From NCBI GenBank assembly GCA_023213395.1, contig CM041465.1, positions 114,211,741-114,275,740 on the forward strand: DNA of 64,000 nt, read 5' to 3'. Each line of letters starts with the position of its first letter. Within the stretch, counting starts at the first letter, position 1. This document shows, piece by piece, positions 36,214 to 48,270 of the stretch. This stretch comes from Cycas panzhihuaensis. Its lineage: Eukaryota > Cycadophyta. The translations under genes were made by a program, and so were the position numbers. The notes beneath the pieces were generated by a model. The model searched no databases. It had not been told where the DNA came from and saw only the letters and a list, made by a program, of their open reading frames with translations.

Positions 36214-38140
36214 GAGAAGAGGATCTATTCATTCCATTCCACTTGCATAGAGTCATTTTACCTCTCCTTCACCTTCAATGTGAAGTATTGAGACTGCAAT
36301 TTTTAAAATTTTGAGAGCTTAAAATTATATTATTTTGTATGTTGTTATTTTCTCTATGTGTGCATAATTTTAAAGGTGAAAAAGACATTTTTTTGAAGCT
36401 ATTTGGTTGCAAGAACAATCCTAGAAGCATTAAAGGCCTAAAATTTTATTAAAAATTTGACCATATCAGATTTTGATGAAATTTGGCATGTAAGGTTGCC
36501 TTTCCAAGAGGATTATTTTTGTCTTCTAGAGAAACTTTAGATTCACCATGTAACAACAAATTTTAGCTAAAACAAAAGGTTAAAATTTGTGGATAAGTTA
36601 CTTAAGGCACTTTTCTCAATGAAATATTTTAAACATTAGCTAAAAATCTAAAAATATTTTTAAAACGTCTAGTATATTTATGTCTTAGGAAATTTTTAAG
36701 TCAAATCTTATCAAATTCCATCCACAGGTTAGTGAGATCTTTGCAGTTTTCTCATAGATACTGAATTTACCTACTCAACTCTACAAAAGGTATTGTGAGG
36801 GTGTTTCAGGTTTGCTGTTTTTGGAGATGGTATAGAAGAAAAAGTTGATGTGTATGCCAAGATGCAACTTTTGACATATTGAAGTTTAGATTCTGAGACA
36901 GTGGATCTGATAAGATTCTGTTTTTGTGTTTTTTCGGGCAATTTTCTTTTTTATGCCTTTTCAAAACTTTGACTTCACCACTCTATCAAAAATAACATTT
37001 TGAACATTTTTTGCTTCTGCCATAAATTCAAATTCTATCATTTAAGCCTTTATATTTGTAATTTTTAAAAAATTTTGCCTACTTATCATTATTTATAAAT
37101 TTTATGAAAAAATCACAAAATAGGGAAAAATAACATGCATCTAGATTTAAAAGCATTAGTACTTTAGCAGTAAGTTGATATGATTTTCAGCCCTTTGTGG
37201 TTTTTGTATTAAAATTTCTGAAAACATATTTAGAAACATTGTACTAAAGCAAGGAAAACCTTAGATCAAAAGTAACATTTGATTCCCCTGCTAAATCTAG
37301 CATGCTTTTTCTATTTACACATATAGTATAAAGCATCACATAAAGTAGCAGTAACAACAAAGCAAGCATGAAAGGCAAATAAATACATTTAACAACTTTT
37401 CATTTCAGTTTTCAGTTATTCGAAAACAACTTACATTATTTCTAAAAGAAATCCCATCCATACGATTTATACCACCAGTTTTTGACTTGTGTACGCACTC
37501 ACCTTGGTTGAAATAAACCATAATTGGCCAAAGTCTGGACCCTAAGGGATGTGTGAGTTTCATACTAGGTCTGGTCTTAACCAGAATAGCGGTGGAGGGA
37601 TAAGTTAGCTATACCTACGGCCTCCAATCAAGTATAATCTTGATAACTAACCTAGAAAATTGAAAACCTTAATGTAAGATTAAAATTAACCTAATCTAAT
37701 ATCTATCATAGTTATGGGATATACATGTACCGTTTGACTCTTTGGAGGATGTATATAACTTCTCACTAATGAACTAGGTGAGGACTGGGAGTACCTAGGC
37801 TCTACTGTGAATTAGATTTCATCATGAAGCACAGGTATGGGTATCACAGGTGAAAGCGCTAATCGTATACTATAAGCCTTAGGCATCAAAACCTTACTTA
37901 TATTTGGACATAAGTTAAAGTTTAGTGGCATGACACATCACCACTCTTTTCCAACTCTATATTAGGCCTCATTCTTGCATTATTGTTTATACTTATTTTT
38001 TATAGTTATTGAAAAATGCTTAATTATTGCTCACTTCTCATCATAGCATTCATTTCTACATCCCTGCTCTACTAGGTATACTAGCCACACGTGTTAGTGG
38101 CACATACTTCTATCATCTCTTCTACTTCTTTATCATCACC
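36214..38140 (+). other. K2 long leader between primer site and gag
   Basis: About 1.9 kb without a recognisable gene. The stretch from 37440 to 37870 is less AT-rich than the rest. The last 70 bp before the gag ATG match the K1 leader. Confidence 0.6.
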
Positions 38141-39290
38141 ATGTCATCTCAATTTAAGTAAAATATCAATTGCATATTAAAAGACAAAGAAAATTAGGAT
38201 TTGTAGTACACTGGAGTTAAAAATGTTACAAAGTATGAAGACCTTTAGAGAGCCCACTTGCAGCCTACACCCATCATATCTATAACAGCTACAACACTTG
38301 GTTCTGGTGGATCTATCCTAATAGCTCTTAGAGATGCCGTAGCTAAACTACAATGGGAAATAGATGATAAAAAGATTTGTGTAGGAATTATGTTGGTTAC
38401 CTATCACTTCTTGCACAACTTAATTAATGAAGAGCAACATGATATAGCCTAGAAGGTTCTTAAAGTTTCGAGAAGAACTTTGATATTCTAAAAATGAACA
38501 AATTAAAAATGCAAAAGGGACAAGTACATGAGACAATAAATCCCCTTTGACTAATAAAATGGGTAATTGATAAAGATCTTAAGATCTAATGTATCACTTG
38601 GGCATTCTTAATCCAATCATATCTACATGTCTCTAATTATAAAACTTGCTTGGAAGTCTTCAATCTAATAAAATATTAAAGACATCCAACTTTGAAGCAC
38701 TTACTGAAAAGTTCATAGAATTTGACAAGACCTTTGATACTAACTTTGTAGCCTCTAACTCTCTTCCATATGCAGCGTTTGAGGTAGAAGCTTGCTACAC
38801 AAAATATCAAGGTCCCTCTCGTGGAAGAAGAAATAACCAGGCAAGAGGAAGAGGAAGAAATACGATAAATCATCCATAAGGTCAACCAAACCCTTAGTCA
38901 CAACCTCGATAGTCTCAAGACCAAGGGCCACCTCAATAAAGAGCAAGATAGTCAAGTCAAACCAATACCTATTTAGGGACTAACAATCAAACTATTATAT
39001 CTAATCGGTGTAACCATAAAGGACACTTTACAAAAGATTACAGAACTTCCACTTATAAGTTGGCCAAGTTCCAACCAAAACATAGAGCTCACAATATTGA
39101 AGAAACTTGTTAAGAATCCTTTAGTGGTGTAAGTTTTATATAAGCACATTTTTAAAGAATTAATGGATCTTCAGCATTAAATACTATTGATCAATCACAT
39201 AGATACTTTGAAGTTCGATGTTGATATATCACTTGTGAATTCCCTTCACCAATGTTAAGCCCTATTGGAATTACAAACAGTGTGGCTTCA
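38141..39290 (+). pseudogene. K2 gag
   Basis: It starts MSSQF at 38141. Blocks include LLVTYHFLHNLINEEQ-like sequence near 38390-38440, KLVKFYELF on the other strand being only a shadow, and FIEFDKTFDTNFVASNSLPYAAFEVEACY near 38715-38800. The basic stretch RGRRNNQARGRGRN follows at 38820-38860. The zinc-knuckle remnant CNHKGHFTKDY is near 39010-39040. Several stops and at least one frame change. Confidence 0.75.
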
Positions 39291-39299
39291 ACCGATAGA

Positions 39300-39640
39300 T
39301 AATGGATCATGGACATAAGAGCAACTCAATAAATCAGAACAACCTATTGAAGAAATTGGTAACATTCACTTGAAAGTCCCAGGATTAAGAGATTTTATAT
39401 TGCTTGATGTCTTATACATATCTAATCTCAAATAAAACCTAATCTCATCATCCATACTTGTCTCTCATGGATTTAATCTGAGTGTAACTGTAAATGACTA
39501 GACTCTCCAAGTCATTCACCCTCCAACTGATTGAGTGGTCTTGACTAGACATCTGTCTAGAAAACTCTTTTGACTAAATAGCTCTCTATCTTCTAAAGCC
39601 TATTGTGCCCAAAGCCCTTGTGTTGATGAAGAATTTACAT
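39300..39640 (+). pseudogene. K2 protease
   Basis: The frame around 39350-39560 reads EEIGNIHLKVPGLRDFILLDVLYISNL, then SHGFNLSVTVND and LQVIHPPTD. This is the second half of the copia protease, homologous to K1. The active-site half is shortened near 39300-39330. Confidence 0.7.
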
Positions 39641-39654
39641 TTAACTCCATCCTG

Positions 39655-40320
39655 ACCCACCCAACATTATCACCAGAAGCTCTTTGGCATGCTCGCATGG
39701 GCCATGTTCACATCGATAGACTTAGAGATCTTTGTAACACTCTTCTCAAGTTTTCCTCCAAGCCCTTCAAATGTGAAGCTTGTATCATTGCCAAATCTTA
39801 TCGATAACACTTTCCCAAAAATTAGTGGAAATCAAACCATCTATTATAATTTGTACACTCTAATTTGTGTAGACCAATACCCATTCCTTCATTGAAGGAC
39901 AAGTTATATTATATCTCTTTCATTAATGATTTCACTAAAAAAGTGTGAATAACTTTTCTATACAAGAAAAATGAAGCCTTCTGTGTATTCAAAGAATTCA
40001 AAGGAAGGATAATCACCTAATGAAAAGTGATTAGGATAAGCCCCCATTATTCTCTACTTCAAAATTTTTGGCTCTACATGTTATAACTACATTCTGAATG
40101 TAGAGCGAAATAAACTCCAACCGAGGGCACTTAAAGACATCTTTGTTGGATACCCTATGGATAAGAAAGTGTATGAGGTCTTTATACCTTCACAACAAAA
40201 CATCATCATTACCATAGATGTTATTTTTGTAGAGATAGAGGATTAGTTGTGTACACTAGACTCCAAAATACCCCACGCCGCTATAATAATGTTATCAAGT
40301 ATGATGTTTAGATTCCAAAA
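39655..40320 (+). pseudogene. K2 integrase with an internal deletion
   Basis: GAG-pre-integrase: ALWHARMGHVHIDRLRDL near 39679-39735 and CEACIIAKSYR near 39772. The core starts FINDFTKKV near 39915. At about 40015 the frame jumps from VFKEFKGR directly to the C-terminal block with NVERNKLQPRALKDIFVGYPMDKK (40095-40165). The segment with the second Asp and the Glu is therefore missing. Confidence 0.75.
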
Positions 40321-40663
40321 TTTGGGGGAGGGGGGTGCAGAAATAAATTACTCTAAATATTGGAAGCTGACAATAGAGCCTCAGAGGATATAAGTTATGA
40401 CTTTGAGCCGATGGGTGTACACCCAATATCATCCTTTGAAAATAATAGAGTTAACAAAGGCAAAGCCATTATAGAAGAATCATCTTCTACACTATTAGTT
40501 ATAGAAGGACCATCTTCCTCAAGCATATCAACATCCTCCTCATAAAATGATCATTTTAATGAACAAGATGAGAACCAAGAAGATAAGGAAATAAGGACCT
40601 CATCCCCAACTCGAGGATTTCAAGAAGCCCACCAACTCAATAAGGACATACACCTAGATGAGG

Positions 40664-41887
40664 TTAGACGCGCGTCTACGGGATAGCTACCTAACTAAAT
40701 AGGTGTGGTAAGAGCAGGTGATAATGTGATCGAGAAAGAGACCTATAAGTAGGGTAATTACCACGTAGGGCACCCCGTGCGCCGGAGCGCGAGTTCGGGA
40801 CTTGCAATAGAATGTGGCTACCAAAGGGTGATCCTCCACCACTTCGAACAAAGGGTGAGGAGGCGTAGGGTTAGCCTGGGTTGACCTAAGGGAAGGATCC
40901 TCCCACCCTTGGATGGTCGAAAGGGAAAGATGAGGAGCTCAAGGGTTTCCCTAAAGCAACGGGAAACGAAGAAGGATAGGCAAATGGCTGGCCTATAGAT
41001 GGGGTCACTTTGGTTATCCGTGGTGGAACCAAATGAAAGCAAGAGGAATGATCCAAGAAGATGGGTCAAGGTATGCCTAAGCAAACTAACTGGGCAATAC
41101 GAGTAATACGGAGGGCAAGAAGCTCGCACGGTTAAGACAGAGAGGAAAGGTAAAAATGAGCAGTTCCTATGACCTTTTCCTATGGGTGGCAGAAATGCAT
41201 GCAATAAAACAAATAAAGCATGAACCGAAAGCAGAGTTAAGTTTCCCTTTTGATCTCCGATGAGTTAATTACTAAAAAGGAATTCAAAAGGAAAGAGTAG
41301 TAGGGTGGAGTGAGGCATGCACCTGGACCAGAGGCGTGCGTGATGAAGGCCCTCCCGAGGGACACTGAACTACTCCACGAGGTGCGTCGGGTGTGAAGCA
41401 TCGCGGTGGATTAGAAAGAGGGGCTCCCTTACCTTCCCCGGAAAAATACTAAAGTACAATACCAAGGAAAGAAAGGAATCAAATACTAGTGACTAAAGAA
41501 GTATGAAAGTACAACATGCGTATGAGCACTTACCAGGAACGGAACAAGCGGAAAATACCTTTTGCGCTCTCCAAGCACCTACAAGCAACGGCGACCTCCC
41601 CCTTTCAGGAGAAAGGGTACTAACATGCAATGACGAGATCCTAATGATACATGTCTATGTAATATAAATATGAATTCAAAGACGTATATATTAGCACTAA
41701 CACAATGATGATAATATATGAAAAAGGACAACCAAAGCGAAGGGAAGGTAACCGGTAAGCCTCGGAGTGGCCCACCTCCCGCAAAGAATACCCTAACCTC
41801 CCCCCAAAAGCCACAAAGCAGCGAGGGCAAGGCCAAGAGAGATGGCTGGAAATAGTAACAAGGGGGTGAAAAGAAGCCAAAGGAGAC
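40664..41887 (-). repeat. G2 3' LTR, first piece
   Basis: The low end is inferred from alignment with the G3 LTR; for example GCACCCCGTGCGCCGGAGCGCGAG near 40775 matches GCATCCGTGCATCAAAGCGTGGA near 6262. The terminal TG is not clear and the boundary may be 40659-40664. The last five bases, GAGAC, are the target copied by G1. Confidence 0.8.
41883..41887. repeat. G1 target duplication, left
   Basis: GAGAC, identical to 58048-58052. Confidence 0.9.
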
Positions 41888-44397
41888 TGAAACGCTCTCC
41901 GCGGGGTAATGATCCAACGCCTAGAGGGAAGGGCATAGAAACAATATGCTAAGTAGGCTAACTAGCGAGGATCATACCTCACAGGACGTCCGCGGCGCCG
42001 AGCGTGCACGGATCGCAAGGTGCTGGTTGCTTCTGTGTAGCCGTGCAAGACGAGGCCTTCCTACCCTTCGGATGGCCGGAAGGGAAAAGAACCTGACGCC
42101 GCGGCTTCTCAAGGCAATGAGAAGGCGGCGAGAGGCAATCAACCAAACGTGCCACGAGTAAGGGGTAAGTGTGGCTAAGGGGTATAGGTAAATGGGACCT
42201 ACACTACTATGTCATGCAATGTAATAAAGAAGTACAAGAAAGCAAATGTAAAGTAAACGATTTGTTTTTTTTTCTTTCTTTCCCTTATGTTCCTTTACGA
42301 TCAAAGTAAATGCAACGGCGTAAAACACAAAGTAAACACGAAGACACGCGGAAATACACGGACACGAGTCCGAGCAGAATACGGTTTCCTCCTGTCGGCC
42401 TCCTCCCCTCCGTCTTCCGCGCGTGCAACGTCGATCAAAGGCGTCGAAGGGGGTTCACTTACCTCCCCGAGAGCATGCAAGAACTAACAAACTGAAAGAA
42501 CGGAAAGTAAAGCTCAAAACAACCAAAAAAAGGGAAAGGCGTACCTCGTGACGGGGCCGACCCAAGAACGGGTTGACCTCGCGCACCCCTCCCTCTCAAG
42601 CGATCCTGCACACAACCAGAGAGAACACCCTCCTCTTGGGAGAGAGGCTACCAAAACCAACGAGATATATGTACATGTATACGCTGAAAATGAAATCAAC
42701 TAGGCTAGCCAGACGTAATTAAGCACCCACATATAATGGAAAGGAAACAAAGCCGCGCGACACATATGCGGGCCGTCATACACCATAAAATGCACTGAAT
42801 AGGATTGAGTGTAGCCTCGGGATGGCTAACTCACCCACGAGAGGTCTCCACAGGGTATAGGGAAACAATGCTAGCATGCAACAAGATGGGTCGTGTGATA
42901 ACAAATGGCCTACGCCAATGAGGAAACTCAAGCCAACCCTCCAAGGTTTCTCTAGCCCCGTCTCCTAAGAAAGTGCGGGTGATAAAGGGAGAGAGGATAA
43001 GGGACGGAACCCTTGGGGAGAAGGACGGCAATGGGGGACGGAACCCCGCCTATCTCCCTCAAATCCGTGAAAAGCCCTTTATGCTTATTAGCTTAGAAAA
43101 TGGCAAAAGAGGGAACTCGGTGGGAGAGGATGAGTTTTAGGAAATCACAAGAAAAATGTGCCTAACCTAGGGCAGCGCTCTAGTAAGCCACAACTACTAA
43201 GGTTATATGCATCAAACGGCCAAAAGAAACTCAAAGGAAGTACGTGCAAACAAGAGGAAAGAATTTGCAAGCAACTCAATAGAAAAAACAAGCAAAAAAA
43301 GCACTAATAGAGCCAATAAATACCTTGAATGGAGAAGTATGAGTGCATGTAGGCACTTAGCAACTTGGGGGCAGCAGCCCAAGCGGTGTCCAAGAAGTGG
43401 AGTTGAATGTCCTTTGCATGAGAGTGGAAGAGTAGAGCCTTATGCAAGTTGGGAGCTTGAGAACGGGTCTTTGGAGTGGATTTTGATGAAGAAAACCTCT
43501 TGAAGCCTTGGATCTTTGTGAGGAGAGATGGTGTTTGTAATGGAGCTCTGGGGGCAAAGAATGGCCTCAGTAACTCCGCCTAATAGCACCCTCAGATTCT
43601 CGTCCAAGCTCAGTAGGAGAAGCTTTTTTGTCACTCTTTCTTTTTGGTTTCTAATAGAGAGTTTTTTCTTGGGAGTCTTGAAAAGTGAGTTGAAGAATGA
43701 ATCAAAATGAGTGAAAAAAAGGCTTTTATGCCTTGGGCATAGTAAGTGAACGTTGGGGGCCCTCGGGCCCCTCCAACTGCTCGTGAGCCACGCCAGCCCG
43801 CGAAAAAGCGCCATCGTCGTGGTTTCTTTTCAAATTTTGAACAGTCGTGCAAGAAACTTGGCAGATCAAGAAAGTCCGCGGTAACGCTTAGTTTACCGCA
43901 TCACCAAACTCAAAAAGAAGAAAATGCAACATGAAAGTCATAAAAATCGCTTTTAGGGTAAGAACAGGGCTAAGCCTAAAATACATCAATCGGGGAAGGC
44001 TCAGGCAAAGGCAAGTACTCAAAATGGTGCAAAGAGCCCTAACTAAGGGTTAAACCAGGCTTAGGAAGGGTTTGCAACATAAGTGGCACGTGGTAACACG
44101 AATAAACAAGCTGGCAAAAGCATCCCGAAAGACCATGGAGACATCGTGAGTGGCTGTACGCCATACGGGGTGTCGCATCCGCTTATGGATGCACCCGCTA
44201 TGAGTCGTCATAGGTTAAGAGGTGCCGTTAGGCACATGCATTATGAACAGGCAATCAAACAAATGCATGAAGGCAAGCACATGTCAATCAAACTATTCTA
44301 AATTCCCTTAGCAACCATAAGTAAGAAAAGTAAGAACATATACCTACACAAACCTCAGGTCGACAAGGCCCCGAGTCCATTCCCACTCACTGGAACA
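41888..44397 (-). repeat. G1 3' LTR (2510 bp)
   Basis: It pairs with 55566-58047. Long AT-rich blocks are nearly identical between the two, with single G/A differences. GC-rich blocks differ by short indels. No long coding frame is supported inside; a TATA box could not be fixed. Confidence 0.95.
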
Positions 44398-44779
44398 TCG
44401 CCTCGCGCAGAGCCTCACTGCTCGGAAGCGTAATGTGATGGCGAATGCTGACAATCAAGAAACATGAGTAGCACATGCATATATATATATAAGAGCAATC
44501 AAGAGCAAAGACGTGATCCAAGGGCGAGGGAAGTGTCGTGGCGTAACGCGTGGACAAGGGAGGCAGAGACAAGGACAACGTAGGGTCGCCACGCCGTCTG
44601 TAGGCATCGACCGCAACCGAATAAGCAAGTGAAAGGGGACGCCCGTTCTTTCAAGCGCAACGTGAAGTGAGAGGCATCCAAAGAAAGTAAAACAAGTACA
44701 GCTAACTGATAACAACCGAAAACTTGGGCCCGGGCTGGCCAGGCAGGTCTCGTGGCCGTCGTAAGAGGGAGGCGACGCC
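44398..44779. other. G1 segment between 3' LTR and second RNase H
   Basis: About 380 bp, homologous to 59525-59919 of G2. The bases next to the LTR (rc GAGGCGA in G1, GAGGCAA in G2) give only a weak polypurine tract. No gene seen. Confidence 0.6.
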
Positions 44780-45164
44780 AAGGATGAGGCGACGAGGCCG
44801 CTTACCAAAGATTGAGGTGCCTAGGGATATGTTGAATATCCGCTGACGAGAAACGAGCCAGAAGGGACCTGGCGGCAGACGCAAGGGTTCTCAGGTGAGG
44901 ACACCGCACCTGGTAAACCTGGGTGAGATGGAACACCACAACCTGAGAATCGCAAAACAACACAATGGAACTGCGATGAAAGCGAAGAGCATCGGTAAGG
45001 GCCTCAATAACGGCCGTGTACTCGGCTTCGTTATTGGTGGCCTCGGGAAGAAAGATTCCAGAACGCAGGTAGTCGTGTCCGGAGGGGCTACGGAGAATCC
45101 ATGCAGCGGCGGAGGGTCCGGGGTTGCCGCGACTTCCGCCATCGGTGAAAATAAGGACAGACAT
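44780..45164 (-). CDS. G1 second RNase H (RNase HI-like), C-terminally altered
   Basis: This is an extra RNase H placed after integrase and close to the 3' LTR. From Met at 45164 the frame shows FTDGGSRGNPGPSAAAW (Asp8), ATNNEAEYTAVIEAL (Glu48), LFCDSQVVV (Asp72) and HIPRHLN. The fourth acidic residue (AEAD in G2) is lost because a short change after HIPRHLN leads to a stop at about 44802. No stop interrupts the first 120 codons. It lies head-to-head with the antisense gene, 515 bp from its TATA box. It is a separate domain from the RT-linked RNase H at 50330-50957. It may be inactive in this copy. Confidence 0.82.
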
Positions 45165-45679
45165 GACTGGATGCTAAGCTTTGGCAATAAAACACCAATA
45201 GTAATAAAAGCAACACAGAGACTCGAATAACAAATGCGAAGCGGGCCGCGAAGGGTAGGAGGACCTAGCAATGAGGCTACCCGAGAACGAGAGCAAGTCA
45301 TCGTATACCGGGAGTGGGCGAAAACAGGCGCCCAGAGTCTCCAAAAGTTGCTTGAAGAAAACATGCCCCGGACGGAGCATTTCCTTTGGGGGCCCCGGGA
45401 GCGAAAAAGGACTGCGCAGCTGAGTCCAGAGCGGTGAAACGAGCCAAACGAGTATAAACTCGGGCACGCACGGGAGCAACAAGAAAACGATGCAAACGGG
45501 CCCTCCAAAAAGCGCAAACATGAAGCGCCATAAATGCCTTCGCACGGGGAAGCAAGAAGGGCATCCATGGAGCACAATGGGTGACAGGGCTAGAAGGGAA
45601 AGGTGACCAGCGCGACGAGACGGTCCCAACGACTGTCACGAAGCTAAAAACGGAAGAAGTGCCCACCGGGGCCCCCGCC
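45165..45679 (-). other. G1 spacer between second RNase H and antisense gene, with a conserved minus-strand frame
   Basis: A frame at 45298-45666 (about 122 codons, GTG-start GTSSVF) has a recognisable counterpart in G2 at 60485-60842. Shared short blocks include RVYTRLARF and PKGNAP. A GTAGCCTCATTG donor-like site (GTAACCTCATTG in G2) and a CAG before the RNase H Met could form an intron of about 110-125 bp. I recognise no domain; it may be a leader exon or just conserved noncoding DNA. Confidence 0.4.
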
Positions 45680-45687
45680 TATATAAG
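45680..45687 (+). promoter_or_regulatory. G1 TATA box of the antisense gene
   Basis: TATATAAG within GCCTATATAAGGAAA; the same motif and context occur in G2 at 60856-60863. Confidence 0.6.
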
Positions 45688-46113
45688 GAAAATCAATGAA
45701 AACCGGATTCATTTTCACCGGCTCTCGTACGAAACTAGAGCCTTTTCCTTACGACGCGGAGCGCTACCTGATTTCAGAGGCACGCCGAGGACGATCCGAC
45801 CGTCGGATTCGAGCGAGGGGACAGTCGCCACGATCCCGGAGACGCTATGGCGATCACGAGGCCGGATCCAGTGAGTGGATCCAACGATATCCCAGTCATT
45901 TCAAAGCTTAAAGTTTATTGTTTTTTAATTAATTTTAATGCATTTTGTGCCCCTCATGGGCGATTAGAGGCTCCTGAGTCCGACGGACCGGAAGAGGCGG
46001 GACACAGGCATTAGGCGCCTGGTCCGGTGGGTTCTACCTGGGGTCCACCACAAAAATTTTTGATTTTCTCAGCAAAAAACACCCCTTTTAGGGGGGTTTC
46101 GTGCATCACAAGA

Positions 46114-46134
46114 AAGATCATGCATCATGATCTT
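46114..46134. repeat. Hairpin 1 in G1 intron 1
   Basis: AAGATCATG-CAT-CATGATCTT, a perfect 9-bp stem with a 3-base loop. G2 has a different 12-bp hairpin at the matching place. Confidence 0.8.
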
Positions 46135-46174
46135 GGTCATGGATCGCAGTGAGAGAATCGCCATGGGCCTTCCC

Positions 46175-46197
46175 AAACTTAGCTGACCGCTAAGTTT
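46175..46197. repeat. Hairpin 2 in G1 intron 1
   Basis: AAACTTAGC-TGACC-GCTAAGTTT, a perfect 9-bp stem, with the same stem kept in G2 at 61336-61359. Confidence 0.85.
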
Positions 46198-47518
46198 AGG
46201 GCAGACGCAGCGTAAAGTCGAAAATAAAGAACGGGGCCCCCAAAAGCTCCCAAACTCGGAAAAATAATCAAGTAGATAGCTAGAGCCTAGTGACCACTAG
46301 GAGACTAACTTCTACCGATTTTCACCGGGTTGCAGGCGATCATGCGGTGGATAATTAGTGAGAATGTTGGTATGCCCATCTTGAGTTGGATGGAGATGTC
46401 GACCGAGGAGGATAAGGCAGTCCTGAAGGATGCGGCCTGTACAAGGCCCTGAAGACCCCCTAGTTCGCATCGGATCAGAGACTCCTAGTGGACATAGTGT
46501 CGCACTGGGACAGGAGGAGGCACGTATTCCACTTACCGCAGATTGGAGACGTCACCATTACTCCAGAGGACGCCGACGGATCACGGGGTGCCGGCGACCG
46601 GAGACCCGTGAGGTCGAGGACGCCGCCAAGACCGAGGCGACACACGGAGGCGCTGGTTCCTCACGGGGAGCGGATGGCGTGAGGGGAGCTCCTCCGCATA
46701 CCCTTCGCTGTGATTCCTCGGGCGAGGAAACTTATTTTGCTATGCATTCTGTTCTGGATCTCCCAGAAACAGAACTACAGAGAGATCCCAGGAGGATGGG
46801 TGGACGCAGCACGCCGGTGTGAGGCCGGCGAGAGGATGGATTGGGCGACTCTAGTTGCGGCGAACCTCGTCGCTCAACTAGACGCTATCAGGAGGTCGGG
46901 CAGAGGAGGACTCTCATACAAAGACGCTGTCGCATCTTGGTTTTTTGATCATTTTGTGGCAGTGGCACCAGCAGGGGGACCGTTCCCCATAGCGAGGTGG
47001 GCCCCGATGGTCCACAGGTGGCAGACGAGGTTCAGAGGGACAGAGGATCAGCCTCATGTCCGCCGGTCGGTCGACGCGACATCACTCGACCTCCTCACCA
47101 CGATGCACTACATAGCAGATCCATACAAGGCGGTGAGGTGGGCGAGCGATGACCCAGCAGGAGGAGGAGGAGCACCCATCGAGGACAGTGACGACGGGGA
47201 TGATGACGGCGATGATGGGGGAGATGGGGCTGGCCCATCACGATCTGCGGGAGGGGCAGGCCCATCACAGTCACCAGGGGACGCAGCAGGACCATCCGTC
47301 GCTGCCGCAGGAGGGGCAGGCCCATCAGAGTCTGAGACGAGCAGGCAAGCAGGGACCAAGGCTGTGCCCGGATCGTGAGGAGCTCCCGAGGGCGAGGGTC
47401 GAGCCAGTCCCTGCTAGAGATGAGGCCGAGGCAGAGGACGTGCCTGAGGATGAGGCACCAGCGTGGCGGGAGCCAGAGGAGGATGTCACCCGAGCAGAGG
47501 GACCGGCGGCCACAGCAG

Positions 47519-47627
47519 GTGAGACCTAACCGCTTCCTTAGTCGTTTGACATCTAGACAGAGCTTTGATTTCGTTTTCTTATACGCATTGACGGTACACA
47601 CTGACACATGGCATGTTGCGTTGGCAG
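47519..47627 (+). other. G1 antisense gene intron 2 (109 bp)
   Basis: Starts GTGAGACCTAACC and ends GCGTTGGCAG. G2 has the same intron ends (111 bp). The splice joins codon GGT in phase 1. Both ends match plant splice consensus. Confidence 0.78.
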
Positions 47628-48270
47628 GTGTAGCGGAGGTACAGAGGCTAGTCGAGGTCATGAGAGAGTTGTTCCTCGTGTCTACGCAGAGGGGCAACCG
47701 CTATCCAGTGCGTAAGATGCGCTAGATCGGCAGTGAGCCTATATGCCTGTCGCCTTCCCACCGGGTGAGAGCACGAGACATCTGGGTTGCAGAGACCCAG
47801 GAGCACATGGCATTTCGGAGGCAGCTGCAGCGAGAGCTCGACGCGACCAGGGGCGAGCAAGATGAGCTACGAGGACAGAGCCAGAGCGGGCCAGGAGGGG
47901 ACACAGGGATCTGCACTCGCCTCGCAGTCCTAGAGGAGCGCCTTAAGGCGTCGGAGTATAGGGCGAGAGTCGTCGAGGAGGGACTCCGAGGCGAGAGGGA
48001 CCGCATCCAGGTCCGCTACGACGAGCTGGTGGCACAGATGCTCTCGAGGTCGAGCCGGAGCCGGACACATACACACACGGCTGCTACGACCCCGAGATGG
48101 CCTCGGGACGAGGAGAGCGAGGCGGTGCAGCTCATGAGGCCAGGGAGGAGCCTCGCAGGATGTGGTCCCAGTGCGAGGGATCACATGCACGGGGATGGAA
48201 CCCCGGATCGTGACCAGCAGAGTGAGTGGGTATGCACATGTATAGATTTTGACGGAAAGCGCAGGCCTGT

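Larger units (their letters stand above)
35888..40663 (+). mobile_element. K2: Ty1/copia element, 5' portion
   Basis: 5' LTR, primer site, a leader of about 1.9 kb, gag, protease and a partly deleted integrase are on the plus strand. The element is cut at about 40663 by insertion of G2; RT and RNase H lie beyond the window. It is closely related to K1. Confidence 0.88.
45871..46335 (+). other. G1 antisense gene intron 1 (465 bp)
   Basis: Starts GTGAGTGGATCC after GGATCCA and ends ACCGGGTTGCAG. G2 has the same donor and an acceptor at the same place, with a length of 468 bp. It is T-rich after the donor and holds two hairpins. Confidence 0.6.

Noticed and set aside
43207-43814. Open frames inside the G1 LTRs
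   Set aside because: They are not kept between the two LTRs or in G2 and G3, and have no domain.
47095-47697. A 200-codon minus-strand open frame
   Set aside because: Shadow of the low-complexity acidic and Gly/Pro/Ser part of the antisense gene; composition is Leu/Arg/Pro-rich with no motif.
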